Shown here: piece by piece, positions 47,268-54,859 of the stretch | How positions within the stretch are numbered: position 1 is the stretch's first letter | Layout of the letters: the number at the start of each line of letters is the position of its first letter | Assembly: GCA_937899905.1 (NCBI GenBank) | Contig: CALCCF010000032.1 | Location: forward strand, 1 to 64,000 | Direction of reading: 5' to 3' | DNA from: an uncultured Phycisphaeraceae bacterium | GTDB lineage: Bacteria > Planctomycetota > Phycisphaerae > Phycisphaerales > UBA1924 | DNA: 64,000 nucleotides | Program-made: the position numbers and the translations under genes | Notes under the pieces: model-generated | Databases searched by the model: none | The model's input: the letters and a program-made list of their open reading frames with translations, nothing else | What the model was told of the DNA's origin: nothing

Positions 47268-47296
47268 CTTGTGACTGGTTCGTATTGGGTTTGGGC

Positions 47297-48103
47297 TCAG
47301 CTGGTCATCTTGCCCACGAAGAACCCGATGATGGCCAGCACGACAACGACGCCGGCGATCGCCCCGGCGATCACGGCGATGCTCAGGCCCTCGATGAGCT
47401 CCATCACCACACCGGCACCCGTCCAGATCGACACGATGAGGGCAAACGCGAAGGCCATGACCAGGAACAGGCCCAGGCACGCGAACATCGCGGCCATCGA
47501 CGCGCCGGGGTCGAGCGACTCCTCGGCGTACACCACGGCTGCCGGCTGGTTGGCGGCGCCGGCCGAGGCGTCCTCGAACAACGCACCGCCACCCGCGGCG
47601 ACCTCCTCGCCGATGGTCGAGCCCTCGGAGTCGCCCATGTCGAAGTCGGAAAGCAGGTCGGCGCCCAACGAGGTGTCGTCGGCCTCACGGGTCATGTCCA
47701 GCAGGCCCGAGCCGGAGGCGGCCGGGTCGGTGCTGGTCTCCATGCCGAAGCTTGGCGATGCGGTGATTTGGGTCTGTGCGGCCGCGTCGGCTTCTTCGAT
47801 GTCGTCGGCCTCGAAGATGCTGATACCGGTCTGCTCCTTGGGGTCGCCCGCGGCATCATCGTCGGCAAAGCCGATGGCCGAATCGTCCGCGGCCAGGCCC
47901 ACGCCCGAGTCGTCGGCAAAGCCGATGGCTGCGTCGTCATCATCGCCGTCGGCCAGCAGATCGACCTGGTCGACCTTGAAGATCAGCTTGTCGCCGTCGA
48001 CGAACTTGCTGAGCTGGTTGGACTCGACGAGGTCCATGACCTCTTGCTCGCTCTTGCCGAGCTTCTGGCAGGTCTCTTCCAGCGAGTAAAACAGCTTGGC
48101 CAT
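47297..48103 (-). CDS. N-terminal MerR/excisionase-like HTH fused to an acidic repeat linker and two C-terminal TM helices
   Basis: 'MAKLFYSLEETCQKLGKSEQEVMDLVESNQLSKFVDGDKLIFKVDQVDLLA'; acidic DDSAIGFADD repeats; TMs 'FACLGLFLVMAFAFALIVSIW' and 'GLSIAVIAGAIAGVVVVLAIIGFFVG'. Confidence 0.72.
   Translation of the reverse strand: MAKLFYSLEETCQKLGKSEQEVMDLVESNQLSKFVDGDKLIFKVDQVDLLADGDDDDAAIGFADDSGVGLAADDSAIGFADDDAAGDPKEQTGISIFEADDIEEADAAAQTQITASPSFGMETSTDPAASGSGLLDMTREADDTSLGADLLSDFDMGDSEGSTIGEEVAAGGGALFEDASAGAANQPAAVVYAEESLDPGASMAAMFACLGLFLVMAFAFALIVSIWTGAGVVMELIEGLSIAVIAGAIAGVVVVLAIIGFFVGKMTS
47859..47929. repeat. 20-bp direct repeat TCGTCGGCAAAGCCGATGGC within the HTH gene linker
   Basis: Copies at 47859-47878 and 47910-47929, offset 51 nt (17 codons), encoding repeated AIGFADD. 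Confidence 0.85.
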
Positions 48104-48313
48104 GGCGGTTCGCTCCAGCGTTTCTGGCGGGCAACCATCGGGTGGAGCCCGGATTCTGCGATAGTTCCTCACGCAGGCTCGATTCGGAGCCGCGGCGGAG
48201 GGCCGATCCGCACGCCACCACGCGGCGGATGCAAGGGCCGTGAGGATAGGCGTCGGGGCGGCTGGGTGTTTCAGGGCTTGCCCGGGCTGTGCCAGAGCGC
48301 TCCCATTGCCGCG

Positions 48314-49690
48314 ATGAACCCCACGGCCCAGCTCCTGAGCGTCGACGTCCGAGAACTGATCGCGGCCCGGCGCTATCGCGAGCTTCGCGAGGCGCTGGGG
48401 CCGCTGCCGCCGTTCGACGTGGCGGCGGTGCTCGATGTGCTTGAGCCCAACGAGGCGGCGGTGGCGTTCCGCCTGCTGCCCCGAGAGCTGGCCGGCGAGG
48501 CGTTCGCGGAGCTGGAGAGCGAGCCCCAGCAGGCCATCATCGAGGCGTTGGGCGATCGGGCCAGCCAGACCATGCTCCAGGCGATGGACCCCGACGACCG
48601 GGCGGCCTTGCTCGACGAGATGCCCGACCAGGCGGCCAAGCGGCTGATCGATCGCCTGAAGCCCGAGGACCGTCGCGTCACCCAGCAGATCCTTGGCTAC
48701 CCCGAGGAGTCGATCGGGCGTTTGATGACGCCCGACTACGTCCGGCTGCGGCCCGAGTGGACCATCCAGCAATCCCTCGAGCACATCCGCCGGTTCGGGC
48801 ATGATGCCGAGACGGTGCACTGGGTGTACGTGATCGACGCGTCGGGGCGTCTGATCGATGACCTACACATCCGCTCGATCCTGCTCGCCGAACCGAACAA
48901 CACGGTGCGCGAGATCATGGACGACGCGTACCAGGCGCTCAGCGCGTTCGACGATCAGGAGCAGGCGGCCCGCGCGATGCTCGATTACGACCGCACGGTG
49001 TTGCCGGTGGTTGACAGCACAGGAGTGCTGTTGGGCATCGTGACGATCGACGACGTGGCCGACGTTGTTGAAGAAGAGGCGACCGAGGACATCCACCTCA
49101 TCGGCGGCGTCGAGGCCCTCGACGATCCGTACATCCGCACGGGTCTGGCCGACATGCTGCGCAAGCGCGGGGTGCCCTTGGTCATCTTGTTCGTCGTACA
49201 GGTGATCACGATCGCGATCCTGGGGCGGTTCGAGGGCGCGCTCGAGACGCATCTGATCCTGGCGATGCTGGTACCGTTGATGATCTCGTGCGGCGGCAAC
49301 ACCGGCACGCAGGCGGCGAGCCTGCTCATCCGTGCGGTCTCGCTGCTCGAGGTGGCGCCCGGTGACTGGCGGCGGGTGGCGATCAAGGAACTCGTGACCG
49401 GCGTGATCCTTGGCATTGTGCTCGGCGTGCTCGGCGTCGGTATCGTGTACCTCGTCGATGTTGTTGGCCTCGCGAGCACGGACGAACCGATGCGCGTTGG
49501 CGTGGCCGTTGGTGTCGCGGTGCTGGGCATCGTGACCTGGGCGGCGTTGCTCGGCGGTCTCTTGCCACTCGTGCTGGAGCGCTACAAGCTCGACCCTGCG
49601 ACGATCTCCAGCCCGCTCGTCGCGACGCTGATGGACATTTCTGGGGTACTGATTTACCTAGGCGTGGCGACGGCGATCCTGTCGGCGTGA
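48314..49690 (+). CDS. mgtE: Magnesium transporter MgtE
   Basis: MgtE_N, CBS pair 'IGRLMTPDYVRLRPEWTIQQSLEHIR', TM region with 'LVPLMISCGGNTGTQAASLLIRA'. Confidence 0.93.
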   Translation: MNPTAQLLSVDVRELIAARRYRELREALGPLPPFDVAAVLDVLEPNEAAVAFRLLPRELAGEAFAELESEPQQAIIEALGDRASQTMLQAMDPDDRAALLDEMPDQAAKRLIDRLKPEDRRVTQQILGYPEESIGRLMTPDYVRLRPEWTIQQSLEHIRRFGHDAETVHWVYVIDASGRLIDDLHIRSILLAEPNNTVREIMDDAYQALSAFDDQEQAARAMLDYDRTVLPVVDSTGVLLGIVTIDDVADVVEEEATEDIHLIGGVEALDDPYIRTGLADMLRKRGVPLVILFVVQVITIAILGRFEGALETHLILAMLVPLMISCGGNTGTQAASLLIRAVSLLEVAPGDWRRVAIKELVTGVILGIVLGVLGVGIVYLVDVVGLASTDEPMRVGVAVGVAVLGIVTWAALLGGLLPLVLERYKLDPATISSPLVATLMDISGVLIYLGVATAILSA

Positions 49691-49696
49691 ACGCAG

Positions 49697-50134
49697 TCAG
49701 GGCGCGTCGAGCGCGATGTTGCGCACACCCAGGCGCGTGAGCACGTCCTGCACGGTGACGACGTGCTGCCACGTCACGCCACCCTCGGCGCTCAGGCGGA
49801 TGTTGATCGCCTCTGGGTCGATACCGCGGAGTTGCTCGGCCGCGTGGGCTTCGAATCCCGCGAGCGGTACGACACCAGCACCGAGCCCCGATACCGCTGG
49901 GCCGGTCTCCGAAGCGAGGACTCGCAATGAGAGCGTGGGGTCGGGCAATGCGTAGGGATCGGCTGCCTCGCGCTCGCTCTGGCTCGCCTCGGCGGGGATG
50001 GCCGCGGGCAGGAACCACTCGGGTCCGACGAACACGATCGACGCCATGAAGAAGATGAGGATGACCAGCACGACATCGACCATCGGCGCGAGGTTGGGGC
50101 CGTAGATGTGCCGGGGGTCTCGGGAGCGGCGCAC
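49697..50134 (-). CDS. ExbD/TolR-family protein
   Basis: 'GPNLAPMVDVVLVILIFFMASI' TM with conserved Asp. Confidence 0.82.
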   Translation of the reverse strand: MRRSRDPRHIYGPNLAPMVDVVLVILIFFMASIVFVGPEWFLPAAIPAEASQSEREAADPYALPDPTLSLRVLASETGPAVSGLGAGVVPLAGFEAHAAEQLRGIDPEAINIRLSAEGGVTWQHVVTVQDVLTRLGVRNIALDAP

Positions 50135-50136
50135 AG

Positions 50137-50556
50137 CTAGCGATCTCCGCCAAAGGGTGCCATGGCCTGTTCGGCTACGACGCGCACCGAGCGCACGCCT
50201 GCGCCGCGCAGCTCGGCGAGCACGGGCGATACGCGTTCATACGGCAGCGACGCATCTGCGCGCAGGTGCACTGCCGGCGCGGCGCGCACGGTGCGTCCGA
50301 GCTGTGACAGCGGAACGGGCGAGCCGTCCACGTCGAGCTGCAAGGTGTCGCCCTCGAGACGTACATTTACGAACGCGGCTTGGGTGATCTTGGTCTCGTC
50401 GCCGGCGGCCGACCTCGGCAGCGTGAGGTCGCTGCGCTGGTCGCTGGCGAGCTGGCCGACGAGCAGGTAAAACACGATCAGGCACATGACCACGTCGATC
50501 ATGGGCGTGAGGTTCGGGTGGCTGGAGCCCTCGGCTTGTCGGCGTCTGCGTCTCAC
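50137..50556 (-). CDS. ExbD/TolR-family protein (second copy)
   Basis: 'HPNLTPMIDVVMCLIVFYLLVGQL'; GTG start overlapping the ExbB stop. Confidence 0.82.
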   Translation of the reverse strand: MRRRRRQAEGSSHPNLTPMIDVVMCLIVFYLLVGQLASDQRSDLTLPRSAAGDETKITQAAFVNVRLEGDTLQLDVDGSPVPLSQLGRTVRAAPAVHLRADASLPYERVSPVLAELRGAGVRSVRVVAEQAMAPFGGDR

Positions 50557-51272
50557 GATTCCGATGCGTCCTTGACGCCGGCGTGCTGCTCGCCGATTCG
50601 GTTCGCGACACGCTCGACGAGCGCGTTTGTGCGGCTGGTCGCCTCGTCGCATAGGCGATCGACGCGCGCGCGGAGGAAGCCGTACGCGAGCAATGCAGGG
50701 ATCGCCAGGCACAGCCCGAGCAGGGTGTGGAAGAGCGCCTTGCTGATGCCAAGGGAGAGCTGGGCCGGCCCGGCGGCACCACCCTCGGCGCCGATGGTCG
50801 TGAACGCGAGGATCATGCCCCAGACGGTGCCAGCCAGGCCAACGAGCGGCGCGAGGTTGCCGATGGTTGACAGCGGCTCGATGCGACGCAGGAGGCGCGC
50901 ACACTGCGCATCGGCCTCGAGCTGGGCTGACTCGCGGGCGGCTTCGGTGCTCAGGCCGTCCTTGCCGGCGGCATCCTCGGCGTGGAGCATGCTCTTGATC
51001 ACCAGCGCGGGGAACGAGGAGCGTGAGCGGAGGTAGCTGACCATCTCCGAGCGCGGGCCGCTGGCCGAGAGCGTGCCGAGGCGTTCGAGCTCGCTCTCGG
51101 GAAGCACGGTCTCGCGTCGGATCTCGAGCAGGCACTGAACCAACAGCGCGACCGCGGCGATCGAGCCGATGACCAGCACGCCGGTGAACACGTCGATCGA
51201 CTGGACGAACAGCGACCACGCGCTGGCGGTGGGGGCGTCGGCCTGAGCGAGGGTGGTCAGTGTCGCGAGCAT
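50553..51272 (-). CDS. MotA/TolQ/ExbB proton channel family protein
   Basis: 'IGNLAPLVGLAGTVWGMILAF' and 'ISKALFHTLLGLCLAIPALLAYGFL'. Confidence 0.87.
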   Translation of the reverse strand: MLATLTTLAQADAPTASAWSLFVQSIDVFTGVLVIGSIAAVALLVQCLLEIRRETVLPESELERLGTLSASGPRSEMVSYLRSRSSFPALVIKSMLHAEDAAGKDGLSTEAARESAQLEADAQCARLLRRIEPLSTIGNLAPLVGLAGTVWGMILAFTTIGAEGGAAGPAQLSLGISKALFHTLLGLCLAIPALLAYGFLRARVDRLCDEATSRTNALVERVANRIGEQHAGVKDASES

Positions 51273-51303
51273 CCGGACAGGGTACGGCGTGGCCGGCCGG
51301 CGT

Positions 51304-51948
51304 TCAGTCGGTCTGATCGCTTGCGGGGTCCTCGGTTGCGTGGGGGATGTCCGAGAGGTCGTCGCGCTCGGGATCGACCGGGCGGGAGATCGTGTGCTTT
51401 CCCGCGAACCAGCCGTAGAGGTCGACGAGCTGGGCCTGACGATCAGCGAACGGCCAGGTGGGGCTGTCGGGTGGCACGCGCTTGCCGGTGGTCGGGCAGG
51501 TGGTCCAGCCGCGTGGTGGCGTGACCGTGAGGGTTCGGCTGTGCTCGCCGATGTGCTGCAATGCGATGGTCGTGGTCCGCTCGGGCGGCAGTGCGCCCTC
51601 GATCTTGCTGGGCCATTCGACGGCGATCACGACGGTGGGATCGTCGATGAGCCGTTCCCAGCCGAGCGAGGCCAGCTCGTCGGGTCCGCTCAGGCGGTAC
51701 GCGTCGATGTGCACGAGCGTGAGGCGGCCGCCCTCGTACTCGTTCATGAGCGCGAACGTCGGGCTGGAGACGGTGCCTGGATCGATGCCCAGGCCGCGGG
51801 CCAAGCCGCGAACGAGCGTGGTCTTGCCGGCACCGAGCTCGCCATCGAGCGCGAGCACGTCGCCCGCCTTCATTGATGCGGCGAACTCCGCCGCCCACGC
51901 CTCGGTCTGTGCCGGATCGGTGGTGTTGAGCGTGACGGGGTCAGCCAT
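51304..51948 (-). CDS. tsaE: tRNA threonylcarbamoyladenosine biosynthesis protein TsaE
   Basis: 'LALDGELGAGKTTLVRGLARGLGI', 'VSSPTFALMNEYEG', 'LVHIDAYRL', 'VIAVEWPSK'. Confidence 0.9.
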   Translation of the reverse strand: MADPVTLNTTDPAQTEAWAAEFAASMKAGDVLALDGELGAGKTTLVRGLARGLGIDPGTVSSPTFALMNEYEGGRLTLVHIDAYRLSGPDELASLGWERLIDDPTVVIAVEWPSKIEGALPPERTTTIALQHIGEHSRTLTVTPPRGWTTCPTTGKRVPPDSPTWPFADRQAQLVDLYGWFAGKHTISRPVDPERDDLSDIPHATEDPASDQTD

Positions 51949-52834
51949 GCTCGAATCCTTGCTCCGACGCATCGACAGTGGAGCCGTCGAGCATGCGCAC
52001 GATTGTGGCGGGCTCACCCTCAACCACGCGGCCGATGCGAGTGATGCGTGCGACGCCGATCGACTCGGGGATCGTCGCGCGGCTGGGTGCGGTGAAGAGC
52101 AACTCGTAGTCCTCGCCATCGCCGAGCGCGCCGGACAAGCCGCTCGCATCGGTGTGGATCGGGATGGCGTCGGCGTCGAGTTCGAGACGCACGCCTGAGG
52201 CTCGCGCGATGCGCGCCGCATCGATGCCCAGGCCGTCGCTGAGATCGATCATGGCGCGGATTGTCGTTAAACGCGCGAGTTCGAGCGCCACGGCAACTCG
52301 CGGGGTGGCCTTCGCGTGGCGGTTGTTGGTCATCGATCCACCGAGTTCGCCGGTGGCGTAGACCAAGTCGCCAACGCGGGCGCCGCTACGCAGCACCGGG
52401 TTCTCGGCGTATCCGCCGACGGTGACCGTGAGCGAGATCGGTCCGTCGCTTCCCGCCGGCAGGCTCGCGATGTCTCCGCCGACGAGCGGGCAGCCAAACT
52501 CGCGTGCATGGTGGGCCATGTGATCGAAGAGATCGTCCGCGTGCGCGTAGCCGACCGGCAGCAGCGCCGTCGCGAGCGCCCACGCCGGTTCGGCCGCCAT
52601 CGCGGCGATGTCGCTGACGGATCGCATGACGGCCTTGCGTCCAATGAGCTCAAGCGGCAGCGTGTCATCGAAGTGGCGGTCCTGAACCAGATGGTCGGTC
52701 GTGAGCACGAGCCTGCGCCCATCGGGCGCGAGCACGGCGCAGTCGTCACCCGGGCCGACGAGCACTCGGTCGAACGACTCGGGTAGGTCGGCCGACCGAT
52801 CGGCGATGCGTTGGAGCAGTTCGCGCTCGCGCAT
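51941..52834 (-). CDS. thiL: Thiamine-phosphate kinase
   Basis: 'VGPGDDCAVL', 'DHLVQDRHF', 'GGDIASLPAG', 'MIDLSDGLGIDAARIA', 'GEDYELLFT'. Confidence 0.92.
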   Translation of the reverse strand: MRERELLQRIADRSADLPESFDRVLVGPGDDCAVLAPDGRRLVLTTDHLVQDRHFDDTLPLELIGRKAVMRSVSDIAAMAAEPAWALATALLPVGYAHADDLFDHMAHHAREFGCPLVGGDIASLPAGSDGPISLTVTVGGYAENPVLRSGARVGDLVYATGELGGSMTNNRHAKATPRVAVALELARLTTIRAMIDLSDGLGIDAARIARASGVRLELDADAIPIHTDASGLSGALGDGEDYELLFTAPSRATIPESIGVARITRIGRVVEGEPATIVRMLDGSTVDASEQGFEHG

Positions 52835-52836
52835 GG

Positions 52837-54822
52837 CTACTCAAGGTAGGTGTAGCCGGCCAGGCCGAGCTCGTAGTACCGCATGAGCGCGGCGCCGTCG
52901 GCGACCGAGAGCTTCTGCTCGCGTACGGCACGCTCCACGTCCTTGCGCATCGCGCGCCGCAGATCATTGTCGTCGTACTGCAGATAGCCGAGCACTTCCT
53001 TGACGGTATCGCCCTCGACGACCTCGTCGATGGCCCATGATCCGGAACTTGACTCGCCGTCGACGACGATGTGTACGGCGTGCGTGTCGCCGAAGAGGTT
53101 GTGTAGGTCGCCCAGCACCTCCTGATACGCGCCAACGAGGAAGACGCCCAGCTCGTAGTGCTCGCCCTCGCGGATATCGTGGAGCATGATGGCGTCGTCG
53201 AAGTCGTCGCCGTCGGCCGAGGGGAAACGCGTGATCGCGCCGTCGCTGTCGCAGGTCATATCGGCGAGGATGCCGCGGCGTTTGGGTTTTTCGCCCAGGC
53301 GTCGCAGCGGGGCGACGGGGAAGAGCTGGTCGATGGCCCACGAGTCGGGCATCGACTGGAAGATGCTGAAGTTACAGAAGAAGGTCTCGCGCACAACGCC
53401 GGCGAGCGGGCGGAGGTCTTCCTTGAGCGAGCCGTCCTCGTCGACCGCGTCCGGCCTTTGCAGGAGCTGCCGAGCGATCGACTTGAACAGCCTCTCGACG
53501 GTCGCGCGGTCGTCCAGGCTGAGGTGCCCGTACTGGAAGAGGCTGATGGCCTCGTCTCGTGCGGCGAGCGCGTCGTGGCAGAGCTCGCCGAGGCGGCCCT
53601 TCTCGAGGCGCTCAAACGTGTCGAGCAGATCGATCAGTGGCCGCGGCGCGTCGTCCATGGCGTCGACGTCGATCCGCAAGGCGTCGCCGTCGACCGGTGC
53701 CGGCAGGCCGCTGGACGCGAGCACATCGACCACGAGCATGCTCCCGTGGGCGACCATCGCGCGCCCGCTCTCGCTGAAGATGTGCGGGTGCGGCTGCTCG
53801 GCCTCGTCGCACACGGCCTTGATGCGATACACGATGTCGGCGGCGTATTCGCCCAGGTCGTAGTTCACGCTGCTGTCGGTCGCGCTGCGGCTGCCGTCGT
53901 AGTCGACACCCAGCCCGCCGCCCACGTTGATGTGCGTGATGCCCGCGCCCATGCGCCGCATCTCGGCGTAGATCCACGCCAGCTCGGTGATGGCGGCCTT
54001 GAAGCTGATGATGTCGCACACCTGGCTGCCGATGTGGAAGTGCACCACTTCGAGACACTGGAGCATCTCGGCATCACGCAGCGTGTCGATCACCTCGACG
54101 AGCTGCGCGGCGGTGAGGCCGAACTTGGCCGCCTCGCCCGCCGAGCCTTGCCAACGCCCCATGCCCTTGGCGCTGGGCTTCACGCGCACGCCGATGCGCG
54201 GGGTGACGCCGTGTTTGCGTGCGATCTCGATGATCAGGTCGAGGTCGCCCGGCCTTTCCACGATCGGGTAGATGCGATCTCGGATGCGGCTGGCGAGCAC
54301 GACGGTCTCGATGTACTCCTCGTCCTTGAAGCCGTTGCACACGATCGGGATCGAGGGTTCGTCGGCGGTGAGCGCGAGCACCGCGAGCAGCTCGGGCTTG
54401 CTGCCGGCCTCGAGCCCGAAGCCCAGCTTCGCGGCCGTGTCTCGGATCTGCTCGCACAGCGCCCGCTGCTGGTTCACCTTGATGGGGTACACCGCCTCGT
54501 AGCGGCCCTGGTACTCCTCGTCGGCGAAGGCGGCGTCGAACGCGTCACGCAGCGCCGACATGCGGTGCTCGGTGATGTCGTTGAATCGCAGCAGAACCGG
54601 AGCGCACAGGTCACGCTCTCGCAGGCCCTCGACAACCTCGCCCAGGTCGATGCTCGGGCCGTCCGCCCCGCGCGGCCGAACGCGCATCTGGCCGTTGGGG
54701 CCGATATCGAAGTACCCGCCGCCCCAGCGGTCGATGCCATAGAGGTCGGCCGAGTCGTGGACGGTCCAGCCGCCGGTGTCGCCCGGCTCGGTCTGCTGTG
54801 GAGGGGTGGTCGTTTGCGTCAC
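52837..54822 (-). CDS. speA: Biosynthetic arginine decarboxylase
   Basis: 'WTVHDSADLYGIDRWGGGYFDIG', 'YPIKVNQQRALCEQI', 'INVGGGLGVDYDGS', 'CDSDGAITRF'. Confidence 0.95.
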   Translation of the reverse strand: MTQTTTPPQQTEPGDTGGWTVHDSADLYGIDRWGGGYFDIGPNGQMRVRPRGADGPSIDLGEVVEGLRERDLCAPVLLRFNDITEHRMSALRDAFDAAFADEEYQGRYEAVYPIKVNQQRALCEQIRDTAAKLGFGLEAGSKPELLAVLALTADEPSIPIVCNGFKDEEYIETVVLASRIRDRIYPIVERPGDLDLIIEIARKHGVTPRIGVRVKPSAKGMGRWQGSAGEAAKFGLTAAQLVEVIDTLRDAEMLQCLEVVHFHIGSQVCDIISFKAAITELAWIYAEMRRMGAGITHINVGGGLGVDYDGSRSATDSSVNYDLGEYAADIVYRIKAVCDEAEQPHPHIFSESGRAMVAHGSMLVVDVLASSGLPAPVDGDALRIDVDAMDDAPRPLIDLLDTFERLEKGRLGELCHDALAARDEAISLFQYGHLSLDDRATVERLFKSIARQLLQRPDAVDEDGSLKEDLRPLAGVVRETFFCNFSIFQSMPDSWAIDQLFPVAPLRRLGEKPKRRGILADMTCDSDGAITRFPSADGDDFDDAIMLHDIREGEHYELGVFLVGAYQEVLGDLHNLFGDTHAVHIVVDGESSSGSWAIDEVVEGDTVKEVLGYLQYDDNDLRRAMRKDVERAVREQKLSVADGAALMRYYELGLAGYTYLE

Positions 54823-54859
54823 CGGGAAGGGTATGGAGCGGCACTCAGTGACGCGGGGA

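Noticed and set aside
47859-47929. CRISPR-like direct repeat
   Set aside because: Only two 20-bp copies, in frame and offset by 17 codons within a coding linker; protein repeat, not an array.
47285-48313. Upstream part of the 801-aa mgtE ORF
   Set aside because: Antisense to the HTH gene; the real MgtE start 'MNPTAQLLSVDVREL' is at 48314.
48104-48820. Upstream part of the 507-aa HTH ORF
   Set aside because: Antisense to mgtE; the convincing HTH start 'MAKLFYSLEET' is at 48103.
49848-49864. tRNA T-arm-like string GGCTTCGAATCCCG
   Set aside because: Lies inside the ExbD coding frame and no acceptor or anticodon arms fit around it.
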